Shown in pieces: positions 19,573 to 28,831 of a stretch of 64,000 bases of DNA. The position numbers and the translations under genes are program-made. Source of the stretch: DATMRF01 sp035566435 (lineage in GTDB: Bacteria; Verrucomicrobiota; Verrucomicrobiia; Limisphaerales; UBA8199); contig DATMRF010000037.1 in assembly GCA_035566435.1 (NCBI GenBank), positions 1 to 64,000 on the forward strand. Direction: 5' to 3'. Each line of letters opens with the position of its first letter. Position 1 is the stretch's first letter. The notes under the pieces are model-generated. The model was not told the DNA's origin and did not search any database. It saw only the letters and a list, made by a program, of their open reading frames with translations.

Positions 19573-21078
19573 ATGACAACGGCACCGCCCGGCGCTCCCG
19601 CGCCCGCCGAGCCAAAGCCGGCCTTCGCCCGCTTTCTCGGGAAGTTCACCGTTTTGTTCGGCGCGGCGCGAGAGCTGTGGCTCATCTTTGCGATAAAACT
19701 CGTAACGATCGCCGCTTATTCTGTCACGAACAAGACGTTGGTCTTGTGGCTGTCCTCCGAGCTTGGTTACAGCGATCGGGGTGCGCTCGGGCTGGTGGCC
19801 GCCTGGTCGCTTTCGATCACGGTCTTCACGCTGTTGGTAGGTTCTCTAACCGATGCCATCGGGCTTCGGCGTACCTTCTTTCTCGGGACAGGCGTTTGCA
19901 TTTTTGCCCGCACCGTGATGGCTTTCACGACAATCAAGCCGCTGGCCATTGCCTGCGGGCTATTCCCACTGGCCATAGGCGAGGCGCTGGGTGCCCCGGT
20001 TTTGGTCGCTGCGGTCCGCCGCTACTCCAATACCCGGCAGCGCTCGATTTCGTTCTCACTCTTCTACACCATGATGAATGTCGGTTTCCTGGTCGCAGCA
20101 TTCCTGTTCGATCTCCTTCGCCGCGACTTGGGCGAGTACCGACATTTCTTGTTGCCGGTGCTTGGCGTCCAACTCACCACTTACCGGGCGTTGTTCCTCG
20201 TGAGCCTGCTCCTGGAATGTTCGCTGCTCCCGTTGATCTGGTGCCTGCGCGAAGGGGCTGAAGCCACCGATCAAGGCCTTCGACTGGTTCCCATCGAGCG
20301 GAAATACCGGCACGAATCCCTCTGGAACTCGCTGCAGCTCACCGTGCGCGATACCGCGAAGGATACGATCCGTCTCTTCACCGGACTCTTGCGACAGGAG
20401 GGCTTTTACCGGCTCCTGGCCTTCCTGATGCTCATTGCGTTTCTGAAGTTGATTTTCATGCAAATTGACTACGTCTTTCCGAAGTTCGGCATTCGGGAAT
20501 TGGGCGAGCGAGCGCCGGTCGGCATGCTCTCGGGCATCAATTACGCGCTGGTGATTCTCATGGTCCCCATCATCGGGGCTCTGACCCAGCGTTTTCCCGC
20601 CTACACGATGGTTATCCTGGGCGGCGCTATTTCCGCCGCGTCGGTGTTTGTCATGGCGTTGCCCACCGCCTGGTTCGTGCCCTGGGCCCAGGGCTTGCCG
20701 GGGCATTGGCTGGGGCATGGATATCTTCGGCTGGAAGGCACCATTCATCCTTACTACGTCATGAGCGCGCTGTTCGTCGTGCTGCTGTCCTTCGGTGAAG
20801 CCTTTTACTCGCCCCGCGTCTATGAGTATGCGGCTGCGATTGCCCCCAAAGGCCAGGAGGCCTCTTACGGCGCGCTCTCGTACGTTCCCTTCCTGCTGGC
20901 AAAGCTCCTGGTCGGCACGGTCTCAGGCACTTTGCTGGCCAAGTACTGCCCGGAGCAGGGGGTGCGGCATTCGGGAACGATGTGGCTGTTTGTAGGCTTG
21001 CTGGCCACGGTAGCGCCGGTCGGCTTGATCGCTTTCCGTCGCTACATTCGCGTTCGCGAGGCCGGTCGCGAGAATTGA
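19573..21078 (+). CDS. Major facilitator superfamily transporter
   Basis: This 501-residue inner membrane transporter has about 12 hydrophobic segments. A Pro/Ala-rich cytoplasmic leader (residues 1-19) precedes the first. The loop GSLTDAIGLRRTFFLGTG matches the MFS motif A between segments 2 and 3. A central cytoplasmic loop (about 215-265) splits the two halves. Some segments (FYTMMNVGFLVAAFLFDLLR; GMLSGINYALVILMVPIIGAL) recall peptide/POT-like carriers, but the POT signature is not clear, so substrate is left open. The next gene is convergent and 9 bases away. Confidence 0.78.
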   Translation: MTTAPPGAPAPAEPKPAFARFLGKFTVLFGAARELWLIFAIKLVTIAAYSVTNKTLVLWLSSELGYSDRGALGLVAAWSLSITVFTLLVGSLTDAIGLRRTFFLGTGVCIFARTVMAFTTIKPLAIACGLFPLAIGEALGAPVLVAAVRRYSNTRQRSISFSLFYTMMNVGFLVAAFLFDLLRRDLGEYRHFLLPVLGVQLTTYRALFLVSLLLECSLLPLIWCLREGAEATDQGLRLVPIERKYRHESLWNSLQLTVRDTAKDTIRLFTGLLRQEGFYRLLAFLMLIAFLKLIFMQIDYVFPKFGIRELGERAPVGMLSGINYALVILMVPIIGALTQRFPAYTMVILGGAISAASVFVMALPTAWFVPWAQGLPGHWLGHGYLRLEGTIHPYYVMSALFVVLLSFGEAFYSPRVYEYAAAIAPKGQEASYGALSYVPFLLAKLLVGTVSGTLLAKYCPEQGVRHSGTMWLFVGLLATVAPVGLIAFRRYIRVREAGREN

Positions 21079-21087
21079 GCGTAAACG

Positions 21088-22470
21088 TTACGCCGTGACG
21101 GCGGCCGCAGCAGCCGTTTTTGCCTCGGACTTTTGGGGTGGCCGGAAGAACAACGCCAGCACGATCGCGGCGAGCAGCGCGGCGGCCAGCGGCACCAGAA
21201 ACAGACCGCGGAAATCCGTCACACCGTTATGCGTAAACTTTGACTGCATGAGGTACGGGCAAATGGAATTCGCGACCAGCGAACCGATTCCCAGGATCAT
21301 CATGTTGAACAATCCCTGCGCGCTGGCCCGCACATCTTTTGGGAAGAATTCGTCCGCGAAGATGTACACGGTTGCGAAGAAAAAGGCGTAGCAGATGCCA
21401 TGCAGGAGTTGCACCACGATGACCGGCGCCGCGCTGGGCCAGAACGCGTAAACAGTAAAACGAGCCGCATGGCCCAGAATGCCGATGACCATCGTTACAC
21501 GCCAGCCGAGTTTCTTCAGGGTCGCCCCCAGGATAACCATCGTGAGCATCTCGGCCACCTGGCCGATGCTCATCACCGGCATGATCCAATTGCCTTTGAG
21601 TCCCACTCCGCCCATTTCTGTGCTCGCGCCCAGAAAGGTGCCCGTCCAGTTGAAGTAGCTGTAGAGCACGAAAGCATCGACGAACGTCACCAACCACAAA
21701 ACCAGCATAAAGGGCTGTTTGAGGAGCTTGAAGGACTCGAGCCAGGCAAACCGATCGGCCCCCTTCTCGACTTTCTTGGGTGGAGTGTGAGGCAGGGTCA
21801 GGCTGTAGACGGCTAGCACTAGCGAGGCAATACCGGCGACGATAAATGTCGAGCGGGTGCCTTTCTGCAGGGCCTCGCCGGTCAGGCCCGAGCCAAGGAC
21901 CGTCCCTAGCCAATTGAACAGGCCTTGTGGATTCGCTTCTCGCACCTTGTCCCAATCAACAAGGATGAAGGTGAAGGGCCAGGCCGCGAGAATCCAGCCG
22001 ATAGTGCCGCCCACGCGCACCAGGCCGAATTCTTTTTGCGGGTCCTTGATGTTCGCAAAGGCGATTGAGTTCGCGATGGAATTTGTTGGCACGTAAAGCA
22101 GGCAGTGAACCAGCATCAGCCAGAAAAAAGGCCAGAACGACCGCGTGTACGCCAGCAGCAGAATTGCCACGCCGCCGACGAAATGGCTGAAAGCGAGGTA
22201 TTTCTCCGCCGAAAAATGTCGATCGGCGAATTGGTTGCTGAAGAACATTCCAACGACTGCCGCGACCGGGAAGGCGTTTAGGATGAGCGCTTGTTCGGAA
22301 AACAGAACCCACAGCCACTGAGGCACCACTTGAACGAGAGCCGATGGGGGTTTCGAGGCTGAGAACCCCAGGCTGGGGAGGTAGCTATAGATGAGTGGCA
22401 GCCAGCAGCCCCAGATGAAAAATTCGAGCACCATCATTACGAACAGGCGGAAGCGGATGGAAGTAATCAT
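21088..22470 (-). CDS. MFS transporter, nucleoside:H+ symporter-like (NHS family)
   Basis: This 460-residue protein has about 12 membrane segments. It opens RFRLFVMMVLEFFIWGCWLPLIYSYL, the usual beginning of NupG/XapB-like nucleoside permeases (EFFxWGxW). It also has NSIAFANIKDPQKEFGLVRVGGTIGWILAAW, matching the family stretch in which RxxGTIGWI is conserved. The C-terminus is Ala-rich (KTAAAAAVTA). Such homologues are common in Planctomycetes and Verrucomicrobia; nucleoside uptake is an inference from family. The gene stands about 125 bases downstream of ybeY. Confidence 0.78.
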   Translation of the reverse strand: MITSIRFRLFVMMVLEFFIWGCWLPLIYSYLPSLGFSASKPPSALVQVVPQWLWVLFSEQALILNAFPVAAVVGMFFSNQFADRHFSAEKYLAFSHFVGGVAILLLAYTRSFWPFFWLMLVHCLLYVPTNSIANSIAFANIKDPQKEFGLVRVGGTIGWILAAWPFTFILVDWDKVREANPQGLFNWLGTVLGSGLTGEALQKGTRSTFIVAGIASLVLAVYSLTLPHTPPKKVEKGADRFAWLESFKLLKQPFMLVLWLVTFVDAFVLYSYFNWTGTFLGASTEMGGVGLKGNWIMPVMSIGQVAEMLTMVILGATLKKLGWRVTMVIGILGHAARFTVYAFWPSAAPVIVVQLLHGICYAFFFATVYIFADEFFPKDVRASAQGLFNMMILGIGSLVANSICPYLMQSKFTHNGVTDFRGLFLVPLAAALLAAIVLALFFRPPQKSEAKTAAAAAVTA

Positions 22471-22596
22471 AGCTCAGTAGCCGCGAGGCTAAAGGAATTG
22501 GAAATACTAAGGCAAGCAAAGATGGCTGAGAAGCGAGGCAAGAGTTGGCACTTGATACTCAAGCCCTTCTCACAACGCCCGCGCAAATCGTAAATC

Positions 22597-23061
22597 CTAA
22601 ACTCGGCCCAATTGCTGGACCGCAAAGCGAGCGGTCAATTGTTTCACCAGGCGATCCTCCTCGCGCTTCATCGTCCGCCGGGCACGAGGCTTCCGGTCGT
22701 CGTAACCGCACAGGTGAAGTATTCCGTGAACCACATAACGAACGAGCTCGCTTTGCCAGGACGTTCGAAAACGCCGCGCTTGCTTCACTGCTTCATCCAG
22801 GCAGACAAAAATTTCCCCGGAGAGCAACTCCGGTTCTGCGGCGTCCCCGTAGTCGAAGGTGATGACATCGGTTGAGCCGCGGTGTTGCAGAAACTTCTCA
22901 TTGAGCCGGGTGATTTCGGGCGCGTCCACCAGGCAAACGGACAGGTCAAAGGACTCCTTCTGGAGCAGATCGCGAAACAGAGTGCGAGTCAACCGCGCCA
23001 GGAGTTTGCAATCGACCGGGCGGGTGCGCTGACGGTTGCGGATGCTCAGCTTGCTGCGCAT
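22597..23061 (-). CDS. ybeY: Endoribonuclease YbeY (rRNA maturation factor)
   Basis: This 154-residue metal-dependent RNase acts in 16S rRNA 3' processing and ribosome quality control. It carries LNEKFLQHRGSTDVITFDYGD (family consensus N..R..D.PTDVLSFPY) and the zinc motif HGILHLCGYDD. The first two ligand histidines (H112, H116) are present. The position usually occupied by the third is Asp (GYDD instead of GYDH), so it is either a substituted ligand or a lineage variant. Start: ATG at 23061 (MRSKLSIRNRQ); a second in-frame ATG 30 bases upstream is possible. The gene follows phoH, the conserved ybeY-phoH neighbourhood. Confidence 0.9.
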   Translation of the reverse strand: MRSKLSIRNRQRTRPVDCKLLARLTRTLFRDLLQKESFDLSVCLVDAPEITRLNEKFLQHRGSTDVITFDYGDAAEPELLSGEIFVCLDEAVKQARRFRTSWQSELVRYVVHGILHLCGYDDRKPRARRTMKREEDRLVKQLTARFAVQQLGRV

Positions 23062-23131
23062 GCGGTCGCCTGTGGACAGGTTAGAGCGCAATCAGGTGTC
23101 AATGGATGGTACCGCCGAGCCGCCAGCGGCC

Positions 23132-24115
23132 TCATTCTTCACTGCTGGCGCCGGTCCGGCGGGCTTTGCCCCGGTGCTCCTCATAGGCGGCTATGATCCG
23201 TTGCACCAATGCGTGCCGCACGACGTCCCGCCGGCTGAATTCCACGATGGCGATGCCTTCGATGTGTTTGAGCGCGCGGTGCGCTTCGAGAAGCCCCGAA
23301 CGCTTCTGCGTGGGCAGATCGATCTGCGTTTCGTCGCCGGTAATCACTGCCTTGGAACTGATGCCCAACCGTGTCAGGAACATGAACATTTGCTCCGCGG
23401 TGGAGTTTTGGGCTTCGTCCAGGATGATGAAGGCGTGGTTCAGCGTTCGGCCGCGCATGTACGCCAGCGGCGCAATCTCAATCACCCCCCGTTCGGTATG
23501 CTTCTGGATCTCCTCCGCCGGCAGCATGTCGTGCAGCGCGTCATGGAGGGGCCGCAGGTAGGGCATGATTTTTTCATAGAGATCCCCGGGCAAAAACCCC
23601 AGTGCCTCGCCCGCTTCCACCGCCGGCCGGGTCAGGATGATCCGGGACACTTTGCCTTCACGCAGCTCGGCCAACGCCATGGCCACCGCCAGGTAGGTCT
23701 TGCCGGTCCCGGCCGGACCAACTCCGAACGTGACGTCGTGGTGCCGGATGGCATCCACGTATTTCTTCTGGCCGACGGTTTTTGCCGTAACGCCTGGCTT
23801 CTTTTCCGACGTCTGGATACGATCGGTCATGAGGTCCTTCAACATCGAGACACCCTCCTGGCGGACGATGTTCAAGGCGTGCGAAAATTCTCGGTGCCGG
23901 ACCGGGGCGCCGGCATTCAGAGAATCCTCCAGCATCAGAAACAAATGCTTGGCGCGGTCCAGAGCATCGGGCTCACCATCGAGTTTGATCCAGCCTTCGC
24001 GGGAGGTGGCCTTGACTCCGAGCTGCTGCTCGATGGCCTGCAGGTTCCGCGGGTCGTTGTTAAAGAGCTGCTGCGCGACTCGGGCGTTTTCAAAATGGAG
24101 GGTTTCAGTCGCCAT
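23132..24115 (-). CDS. PhoH family ATPase (PhoL-like)
   Basis: This 327-residue cytoplasmic P-loop protein has an N-terminal KH-like region (residues 1-65, NLQAIEQQLGVKATSREGWIKLDG) followed by the PhoH ATPase. Walker A is GPAGTGKT at 133-140, then RIILTRPAVEAGEALGFLPG, and Walker B is FIILDEAQN with TRLGISSKAVITGDETQIDLP downstream. The family is linked to RNA metabolism and usually encoded beside ybeY, as here. HIT and PhoH genes are 30 bases apart, PhoH and YbeY 70, suggesting one transcript. Confidence 0.92.
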   Translation of the reverse strand: MATETLHFENARVAQQLFNNDPRNLQAIEQQLGVKATSREGWIKLDGEPDALDRAKHLFLMLEDSLNAGAPVRHREFSHALNIVRQEGVSMLKDLMTDRIQTSEKKPGVTAKTVGQKKYVDAIRHHDVTFGVGPAGTGKTYLAVAMALAELREGKVSRIILTRPAVEAGEALGFLPGDLYEKIMPYLRPLHDALHDMLPAEEIQKHTERGVIEIAPLAYMRGRTLNHAFIILDEAQNSTAEQMFMFLTRLGISSKAVITGDETQIDLPTQKRSGLLEAHRALKHIEGIAIVEFSRRDVVRHALVQRIIAAYEEHRGKARRTGASSEE

Positions 24116-24145
24116 GAGTTGAGGGGGGCGGAAGAGTCTGAAGTT

Positions 24146-24631
24146 TTAACCTTTCAGCGCCTCGCGCAACTGGCCGGCAAGTTCTTTCAATGCCAGGGGA
24201 ACCACCGTGGTTCCCGCCAGCACGGGCATGAAATTGGTATCGCCCTGCCAGCGGGGCACGACGTGGATATGAAGGTGTTCCAGGATGCCCGCGCCGGCGA
24301 CTTTGCCGAGGTTAATGCCGATGTTGAAACCTTCAGGCTTCATCACCCGCTTCAAGGCGTTCTGGCACCGGCGTGCGAGCTTGAAAAGGTCGGTCATTTC
24401 CTCCTCGGTCAATTCATCCAGGTCGCGCGCTTGTTTGTACGGGACGACCATGAGATGTCCGCCGGTGTAGGGATACGTATTGAGGAGCGCGTAGCAGGTT
24501 CGCTCCCGCGCGATGACGCAATTCGCTTCATCATCGTTGGATTGCGCGATCTTCGTGAACAGGCTTTCGACCTGGGCGGGTTTGGGCGCCAGGATGTATT
24601 CGATGCGCCAAGGAGCGTGGAGCGATTCCAT
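24146..24631 (-). CDS. HIT-family nucleotide hydrolase/phosphorylase
   Basis: This 161-residue protein has the histidine triad HLHIHVV with H119, H121 and H123. The N-terminal LHAPWRIEYI (compare LWTPWRMxYI) and YPYTGGHLMVVP place it in the branch related to AP4A hydrolases or phosphorylases. It would remove diadenosine polyphosphates or AMP conjugates. It is the first gene of the HIT-phoH-ybeY set on the minus strand. Confidence 0.88.
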   Translation of the reverse strand: MESLHAPWRIEYILAPKPAQVESLFTKIAQSNDDEANCVIARERTCYALLNTYPYTGGHLMVVPYKQARDLDELTEEEMTDLFKLARRCQNALKRVMKPEGFNIGINLGKVAGAGILEHLHIHVVPRWQGDTNFMPVLAGTTVVPLALKELAGQLREALKG

Positions 24632-24693
24632 TAGCCAAGACTAGTAAGACGGCCTGCGAATGTCAAAATGCCCGCATCGTGGCTTCCCGACGC

Positions 24694-25908
24694 TCACGGC
24701 TGCCTCTCCAAGCGCCCGCGCATCACATACACCAGCGCCTTCACCGCCAGTTCAATGAAAAGAAACGGCTTGGCGATGAAATCGTTGCCGCCGCTCACCA
24801 TGGAGTGGGTCCGGCTCTCGAAATCATTGAGGCCCGTTACAAATACTACGGGGGTTTTCTTGTGGGCCGGCAGGGTCCGCAGTTTGGTGCACAGCTCAAA
24901 GCCGTTCATCCCGGGCATATCCACGTCCAGGAAGATCAAATCAAACTTATTTTCGGCCAGCAGGTTGCAGGCGATCAGCGGATCCTCGATGCTGACTGAT
25001 TTAAGCTTCGCCTTTTCCAAAGCATAGGTGATTGCACGCCGGGAGATGGCTTCGTCATCTACCACCAGAATATTAGTCACAGGGGTTTCCCTCTCCTCAG
25101 GCTGGAATCCGCGCGTAATGAGATGGCCGACGAAATCGATGCTCGAGGCAAGTGTGCGCAGTGTGGAGGCGTTAATGTTCTTGGGCTTCTCAAACAGCTC
25201 CTTGAGCAGCGCCTCTAGCGCGTCAGCCATCTGCGCGATGTGCAGGAGGCCGGTGATGCCGGCATTGCTGGTCAAGCTGTGCATGCGCCGGTACATCTCG
25301 TGAAGGTGCTTGAGCCGCTCTTCCTGATCGTCCGTTTTAATGAGGGTTTGCAGCGACGCCCGCAGGGCGGTCAGAATCGCCGGCAGGCCTTGCAGGAAGG
25401 GCTTCCGGAGGCCTTCTTGAAATTCGAAATCGCGATCGTTGTCCGAAGCTGACCGGTAAGGAGGTGCAGACCTTGCTTCAGAGCTCTGATTGGAGGCCCG
25501 CACCGGGTCCGAGGCCGCCGCCTGGCCCACCGAGTCGCCATTCGTCATCAGGGTGCTTCGCACGACTTCCACAAGCTGTTTGGGGGAACAACTTGCCTTG
25601 GAGAGGCATTTGGTGGCGCCAGCTTTCCAGGCGTCCTGCACCATATTTGTCAGGTACGTATTCGAGAAAACGATAATCGGCAGCTTTTCAAATTCCGGCT
25701 CGGCACGGACCTTTTTCAGCAGCTCCACGCCGGTTAGCTTCGGTAGCATCAAGTCCAACACGACCGCGTCCGGCCGGAACCTGCGTAGCGCCTCCAACCC
25801 GGCGTGGCCATCATGCGCAACTTCGACTCTGTAACCTTCGACAGAGAATTTGTTGGAATAGATGTTTGCAACAATCTGATCGTCCTCAACAATCAAGATC
25901 TTCTTCAT
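24694..25908 (-). CDS. Response regulator with REC-Hpt-REC architecture
   Basis: This 404-residue signalling protein has no DNA-binding domain. Receiver 1 (residues 1-120) has ILIVEDD, phospho-acceptor D52 in VVLDLMLP and a lysine in the CLSKAS region. A central Hpt-like four-helix part (about 165-260) has the candidate histidine in MHSLTSNAGITGL. Receiver 2 (about 280-400) has ILVVDDEAISRR, acceptor in IFLDVDMPGMNG and the lysine in FIAKPF. It starts one base after the hybrid kinase stop, so it is almost certainly that kinase's phosphorelay partner. Output must be by protein contact. Confidence 0.85.
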   Translation of the reverse strand: MKKILIVEDDQIVANIYSNKFSVEGYRVEVAHDGHAGLEALRRFRPDAVVLDLMLPKLTGVELLKKVRAEPEFEKLPIIVFSNTYLTNMVQDAWKAGATKCLSKASCSPKQLVEVVRSTLMTNGDSVGQAAASDPVRASNQSSEARSAPPYRSASDNDRDFEFQEGLRKPFLQGLPAILTALRASLQTLIKTDDQEERLKHLHEMYRRMHSLTSNAGITGLLHIAQMADALEALLKELFEKPKNINASTLRTLASSIDFVGHLITRGFQPEERETPVTNILVVDDEAISRRAITYALEKAKLKSVSIEDPLIACNLLAENKFDLIFLDVDMPGMNGFELCTKLRTLPAHKKTPVVFVTGLNDFESRTHSMVSGGNDFIAKPFLFIELAVKALVYVMRGRLERQP

Positions 25909-25909
25909 T

Positions 25910-28399
25910 TCAGCTTTTGGCGGCCAGGTCGGTGGACCTGGTCAAATAATCATCGAGAAAGTCCCGGATGCGTTGAAATTCGGCTTTTGCGTTCGCGCAA
26001 AGCTCGGCGGCGTTCGTGAGCCTGCCTTCCGCACCCTGGCGTTCCAATTCCCTCAGCAGCGGCACCAGCCGTCGCATGCCGCACGTGGCGCTCGCTCCGG
26101 CGCAACTGTGAGCCAGGCGGCGCACGTCCGCCGCCTTGGCGGCTTCGACCGCATCCGCCAGTTGCTCCATCTGTTCCGCGGTTTGATTCAAGTAAAGGTT
26201 TATCAACTCGCGCAAATTATCCGGGCTGCCGTCGCTGAACTCGTGCAACCGATCCATGTCCACCGGGGCGTCGGCAGGCGGAGGCAGGCTCGCCTCTGCT
26301 GGCGGTGTTTGGGGATGAGCGGTCGCGGCTTCGGAAGCGCCGGTGGTCGCCTCGGCGGGCTCGCTTCGACCCGCCGTCGCGCCCCACCGTTCCACAATCC
26401 CGCGCACATCTTCCAGCCGCACCGGCTTGGCGATGTAATCATCCATACCCGCAGCGAGGCACTGTTCACGGTCACCCTGCATGGCGTTGGCCGTCATGGC
26501 CACAATGATGATGGGCGATTTATAGTTTGGGTAAGCTGAGGGCTGCCTCTGCCGCTCGCGGATGACGCGCGTGGCTTCGAACCCGCCCATCTCCGGCATC
26601 ATGACATCCATGAAAACGAGGTCGTAGGGCTGGGTGTTGAGGGCAGCCAACGCTTCCAGGCCATTGGCTGCCTGGTCGGCGCGGTATCCCATTTGTTGCA
26701 GCAGGCGCATCGCAACTTTCTGGTTAATCGCGTTGTCGTCACACAACAACACCCGCAACGGCAGCCGCTGGGCCAGCGCCGGGTCGAGTTTGGTGCCCGC
26801 CGGGCGCCTCGGCGGCGGCGCTTTCGCTCCGGAAACAACCCGGACCAGCACTTCCTGTAGTTGGGCAGGCTTGATTGGCTTGGTCAGGCAGCACGCAAAG
26901 GAAACGGTGGCGAAGCCCGGCAGGTCGGTTCGGACCCCCATCGAAGTCAACAACACCAGCGGCAGGTTTCCTCCCCGGGGGAGCCTGCGAATTTCACCGG
27001 CCAACATGAGCCCGTCCATTCCTGGCATTTGCATGTCCAGGATGGCGAGATCGAACTGCTCGCCGGCGCGCAGCCATTCCAGAGCCTCGGCGGCGGCTCG
27101 GCTGTCGCGCGGAACCATGCCCCATTTGCGCGTCTGCGCGCTCAGAATCTGGCCGTTGGTCGGATTGTCGTCCACGATCAACACTCGCAGACCCACCAGC
27201 CGCGGTCCCGACGCATCCGCCAGGGCGGATGCCGGCGGCGCCGCCTCCAATGATAGCGTGAAATGGAACGTTGAGCCCTTTTGAGGCACACTCTCCACCC
27301 ACATCTTGCCGCCCATCAATTCCACCAGCCGCTTGCTGATCGCCAATCCCAAACCCGTCCCTCCGTAATGCCGTGTGGTGGAGGCGTCGGCCTGACTGAA
27401 GGACTTGAACAGGCGCGCCAGGCGGTCCACTGGGATCCCGATGCCAGTGTCGCGCACCGAAAAGTGAAGGCGCCACGGCCCGGGGCTGCCCGGTGATCTT
27501 GCCGAGTCTGACAGCGCTTTGACGTGCACGACGACTTCCCCGGCAGCCGTGAACTTGATGCCGTTGCTGATCAAGTTCACCAGCACCTGCCGGAGGCGCG
27601 TGACGTCCCCGAGCATGCGGGCCGGAACGCCGTCCTCGATTTGATAAGCCAGCTCCAGCTTTTTCTCCGCCGCCTTAGCCGCCAGCAAGTCCAGCGATTC
27701 CTCGATGCACGTTGCGAGTTCGAGCGGTTGATTTTCGAGCTCAAGGCGTCCCGACTCGATTTTCGAGAAATCAAGGATGTCGTTAATGATCGTCAACAGC
27801 GATTCGCTGCTCGAATAAATGGTCTCCAGGTATCCGTGCTGCTCGTGGTTCAGAGGTGTTTCCAGCAACAATCCCGCCATGGCGATGATGCCGTTCATCG
27901 GGGTGCGTATCTCGTGGCTCATGTTTGCCAGGAACTCCGCTTTGGCCCGGGCCGCCGTTTCCGCCGCCACCCGCGCCGTCAGCAATTCGCGGTTGGTCTG
28001 GGTCAATTCATCCTGGAGCTGCTTGCTGCGCAACGCCGCGCAGAGCCTGGCGCGCAATTCGGCCGACTCGAACGGCTTGGTCAGGTAATCGACCGCGCCC
28101 AGTTCGAACCCGCGCAGCTTATCCTTGGTGCTGTTCCAGGCGGTGAGCACGATCACCGGAATGGCTTGGGTTTCGGGCGATGCCTTGAGCTCCCGCAGCA
28201 GCTCAAAACCGTTGACTCCCGGCAGGCCCAAGTCCAGTAGAATCAGATCAATTGGCCGTTGTCGCACGAGCCGAAGCGCCTCGGGAGCGTCTTTCGCGCT
28301 GTGCAGCGTGACGCGATCGTCGTGGAGCAGCGCCCCCAAAACTTCGGGCATGCGCGGATCATCCTCGACGAGCAACACCTGAGACGGCGGCACATTCAT
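25910..28399 (-). CDS. Hybrid histidine kinase (REC-HisKA-HATPase-REC-REC-Hpt)
   Basis: This 829-residue cytoplasmic kinase has no membrane segment. Domain order: receiver 1 (about 1-120, D56 in LILLDLGLPG); a short coiled coil (125-155); HisKA with H162 in NMSHEIRTPMNG; HATPase with the N box LVNLISNGIKFT and the G boxes VRDTGIGIP and GGTGLGLAIS; receiver 2 (ILDMQMPGMDG); receiver 3 (VFMDVMMPEMGG, lysine in YIAKPV). The C-terminal Hpt has histidine in RRLAHSCAGAS. An N-terminal receiver rather than a sensor means it is itself driven by another kinase or by its partner regulator. It is encoded directly before the REC-Hpt-REC gene. Confidence 0.92.
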   Translation of the reverse strand: MNVPPSQVLLVEDDPRMPEVLGALLHDDRVTLHSAKDAPEALRLVRQRPIDLILLDLGLPGVNGFELLRELKASPETQAIPVIVLTAWNSTKDKLRGFELGAVDYLTKPFESAELRARLCAALRSKQLQDELTQTNRELLTARVAAETAARAKAEFLANMSHEIRTPMNGIIAMAGLLLETPLNHEQHGYLETIYSSSESLLTIINDILDFSKIESGRLELENQPLELATCIEESLDLLAAKAAEKKLELAYQIEDGVPARMLGDVTRLRQVLVNLISNGIKFTAAGEVVVHVKALSDSARSPGSPGPWRLHFSVRDTGIGIPVDRLARLFKSFSQADASTTRHYGGTGLGLAISKRLVELMGGKMWVESVPQKGSTFHFTLSLEAAPPASALADASGPRLVGLRVLIVDDNPTNGQILSAQTRKWGMVPRDSRAAAEALEWLRAGEQFDLAILDMQMPGMDGLMLAGEIRRLPRGGNLPLVLLTSMGVRTDLPGFATVSFACCLTKPIKPAQLQEVLVRVVSGAKAPPPRRPAGTKLDPALAQRLPLRVLLCDDNAINQKVAMRLLQQMGYRADQAANGLEALAALNTQPYDLVFMDVMMPEMGGFEATRVIRERQRQPSAYPNYKSPIIIVAMTANAMQGDREQCLAAGMDDYIAKPVRLEDVRGIVERWGATAGRSEPAEATTGASEAATAHPQTPPAEASLPPPADAPVDMDRLHEFSDGSPDNLRELINLYLNQTAEQMEQLADAVEAAKAADVRRLAHSCAGASATCGMRRLVPLLRELERQGAEGRLTNAAELCANAKAEFQRIRDFLDDYLTRSTDLAAKS

Positions 28400-28831
28400 A
28401 TTCCGGCTTCGTCACACATACTTGCAATTCAGCGGCAGTTTCGACAGTAAATCACTGCTAATAAAGCACGTTCGACACCAACTCGGCTCTTTGAACCATT
28501 CAGGGCCATGGGTGGTGTTGGCCGACTTCCGGTTTAGCTCTGTTGCCTATCGATTGTCAAGCAGGCCGAGTCCTCTATGCCTGCCCGCGCTCATTTTCGG
28601 GAAGCAGCAAGGCCCATTTCTCCGAAGGCCTCAACCGCTGCCCGCTGCCTGTTATCGGGACAAACCTGCCCGCTGTTGAGACAAGCGGGGCGCCGTTTCA
28701 TTGACTCCTTCACGCCGCGATGACGCATTCCGTTTGACCCTTCCACTGCCGAAAACGCGTCGTGAGGCAGTTTTGCCCTGAGGCGGAGACCTGAGCCATT
28801 AACTTTCTAACGTTTCAGCGTTTCAACAGGG
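28400..28831. other. Spacer upstream of the hybrid kinase gene
   Basis: The 430 bases between the hybrid kinase start and the reductase stop contain no convincing gene or RNA. The kinase promoter should lie in the 28400-28500 part. No tRNA-like cloverleaf was seen. Confidence 0.35.

Noticed and set aside
28400..28831. tRNA or small RNA in the spacer upstream of the kinase
   Set aside because: No cloverleaf, TPsiC-like arm or clear terminator could be found.
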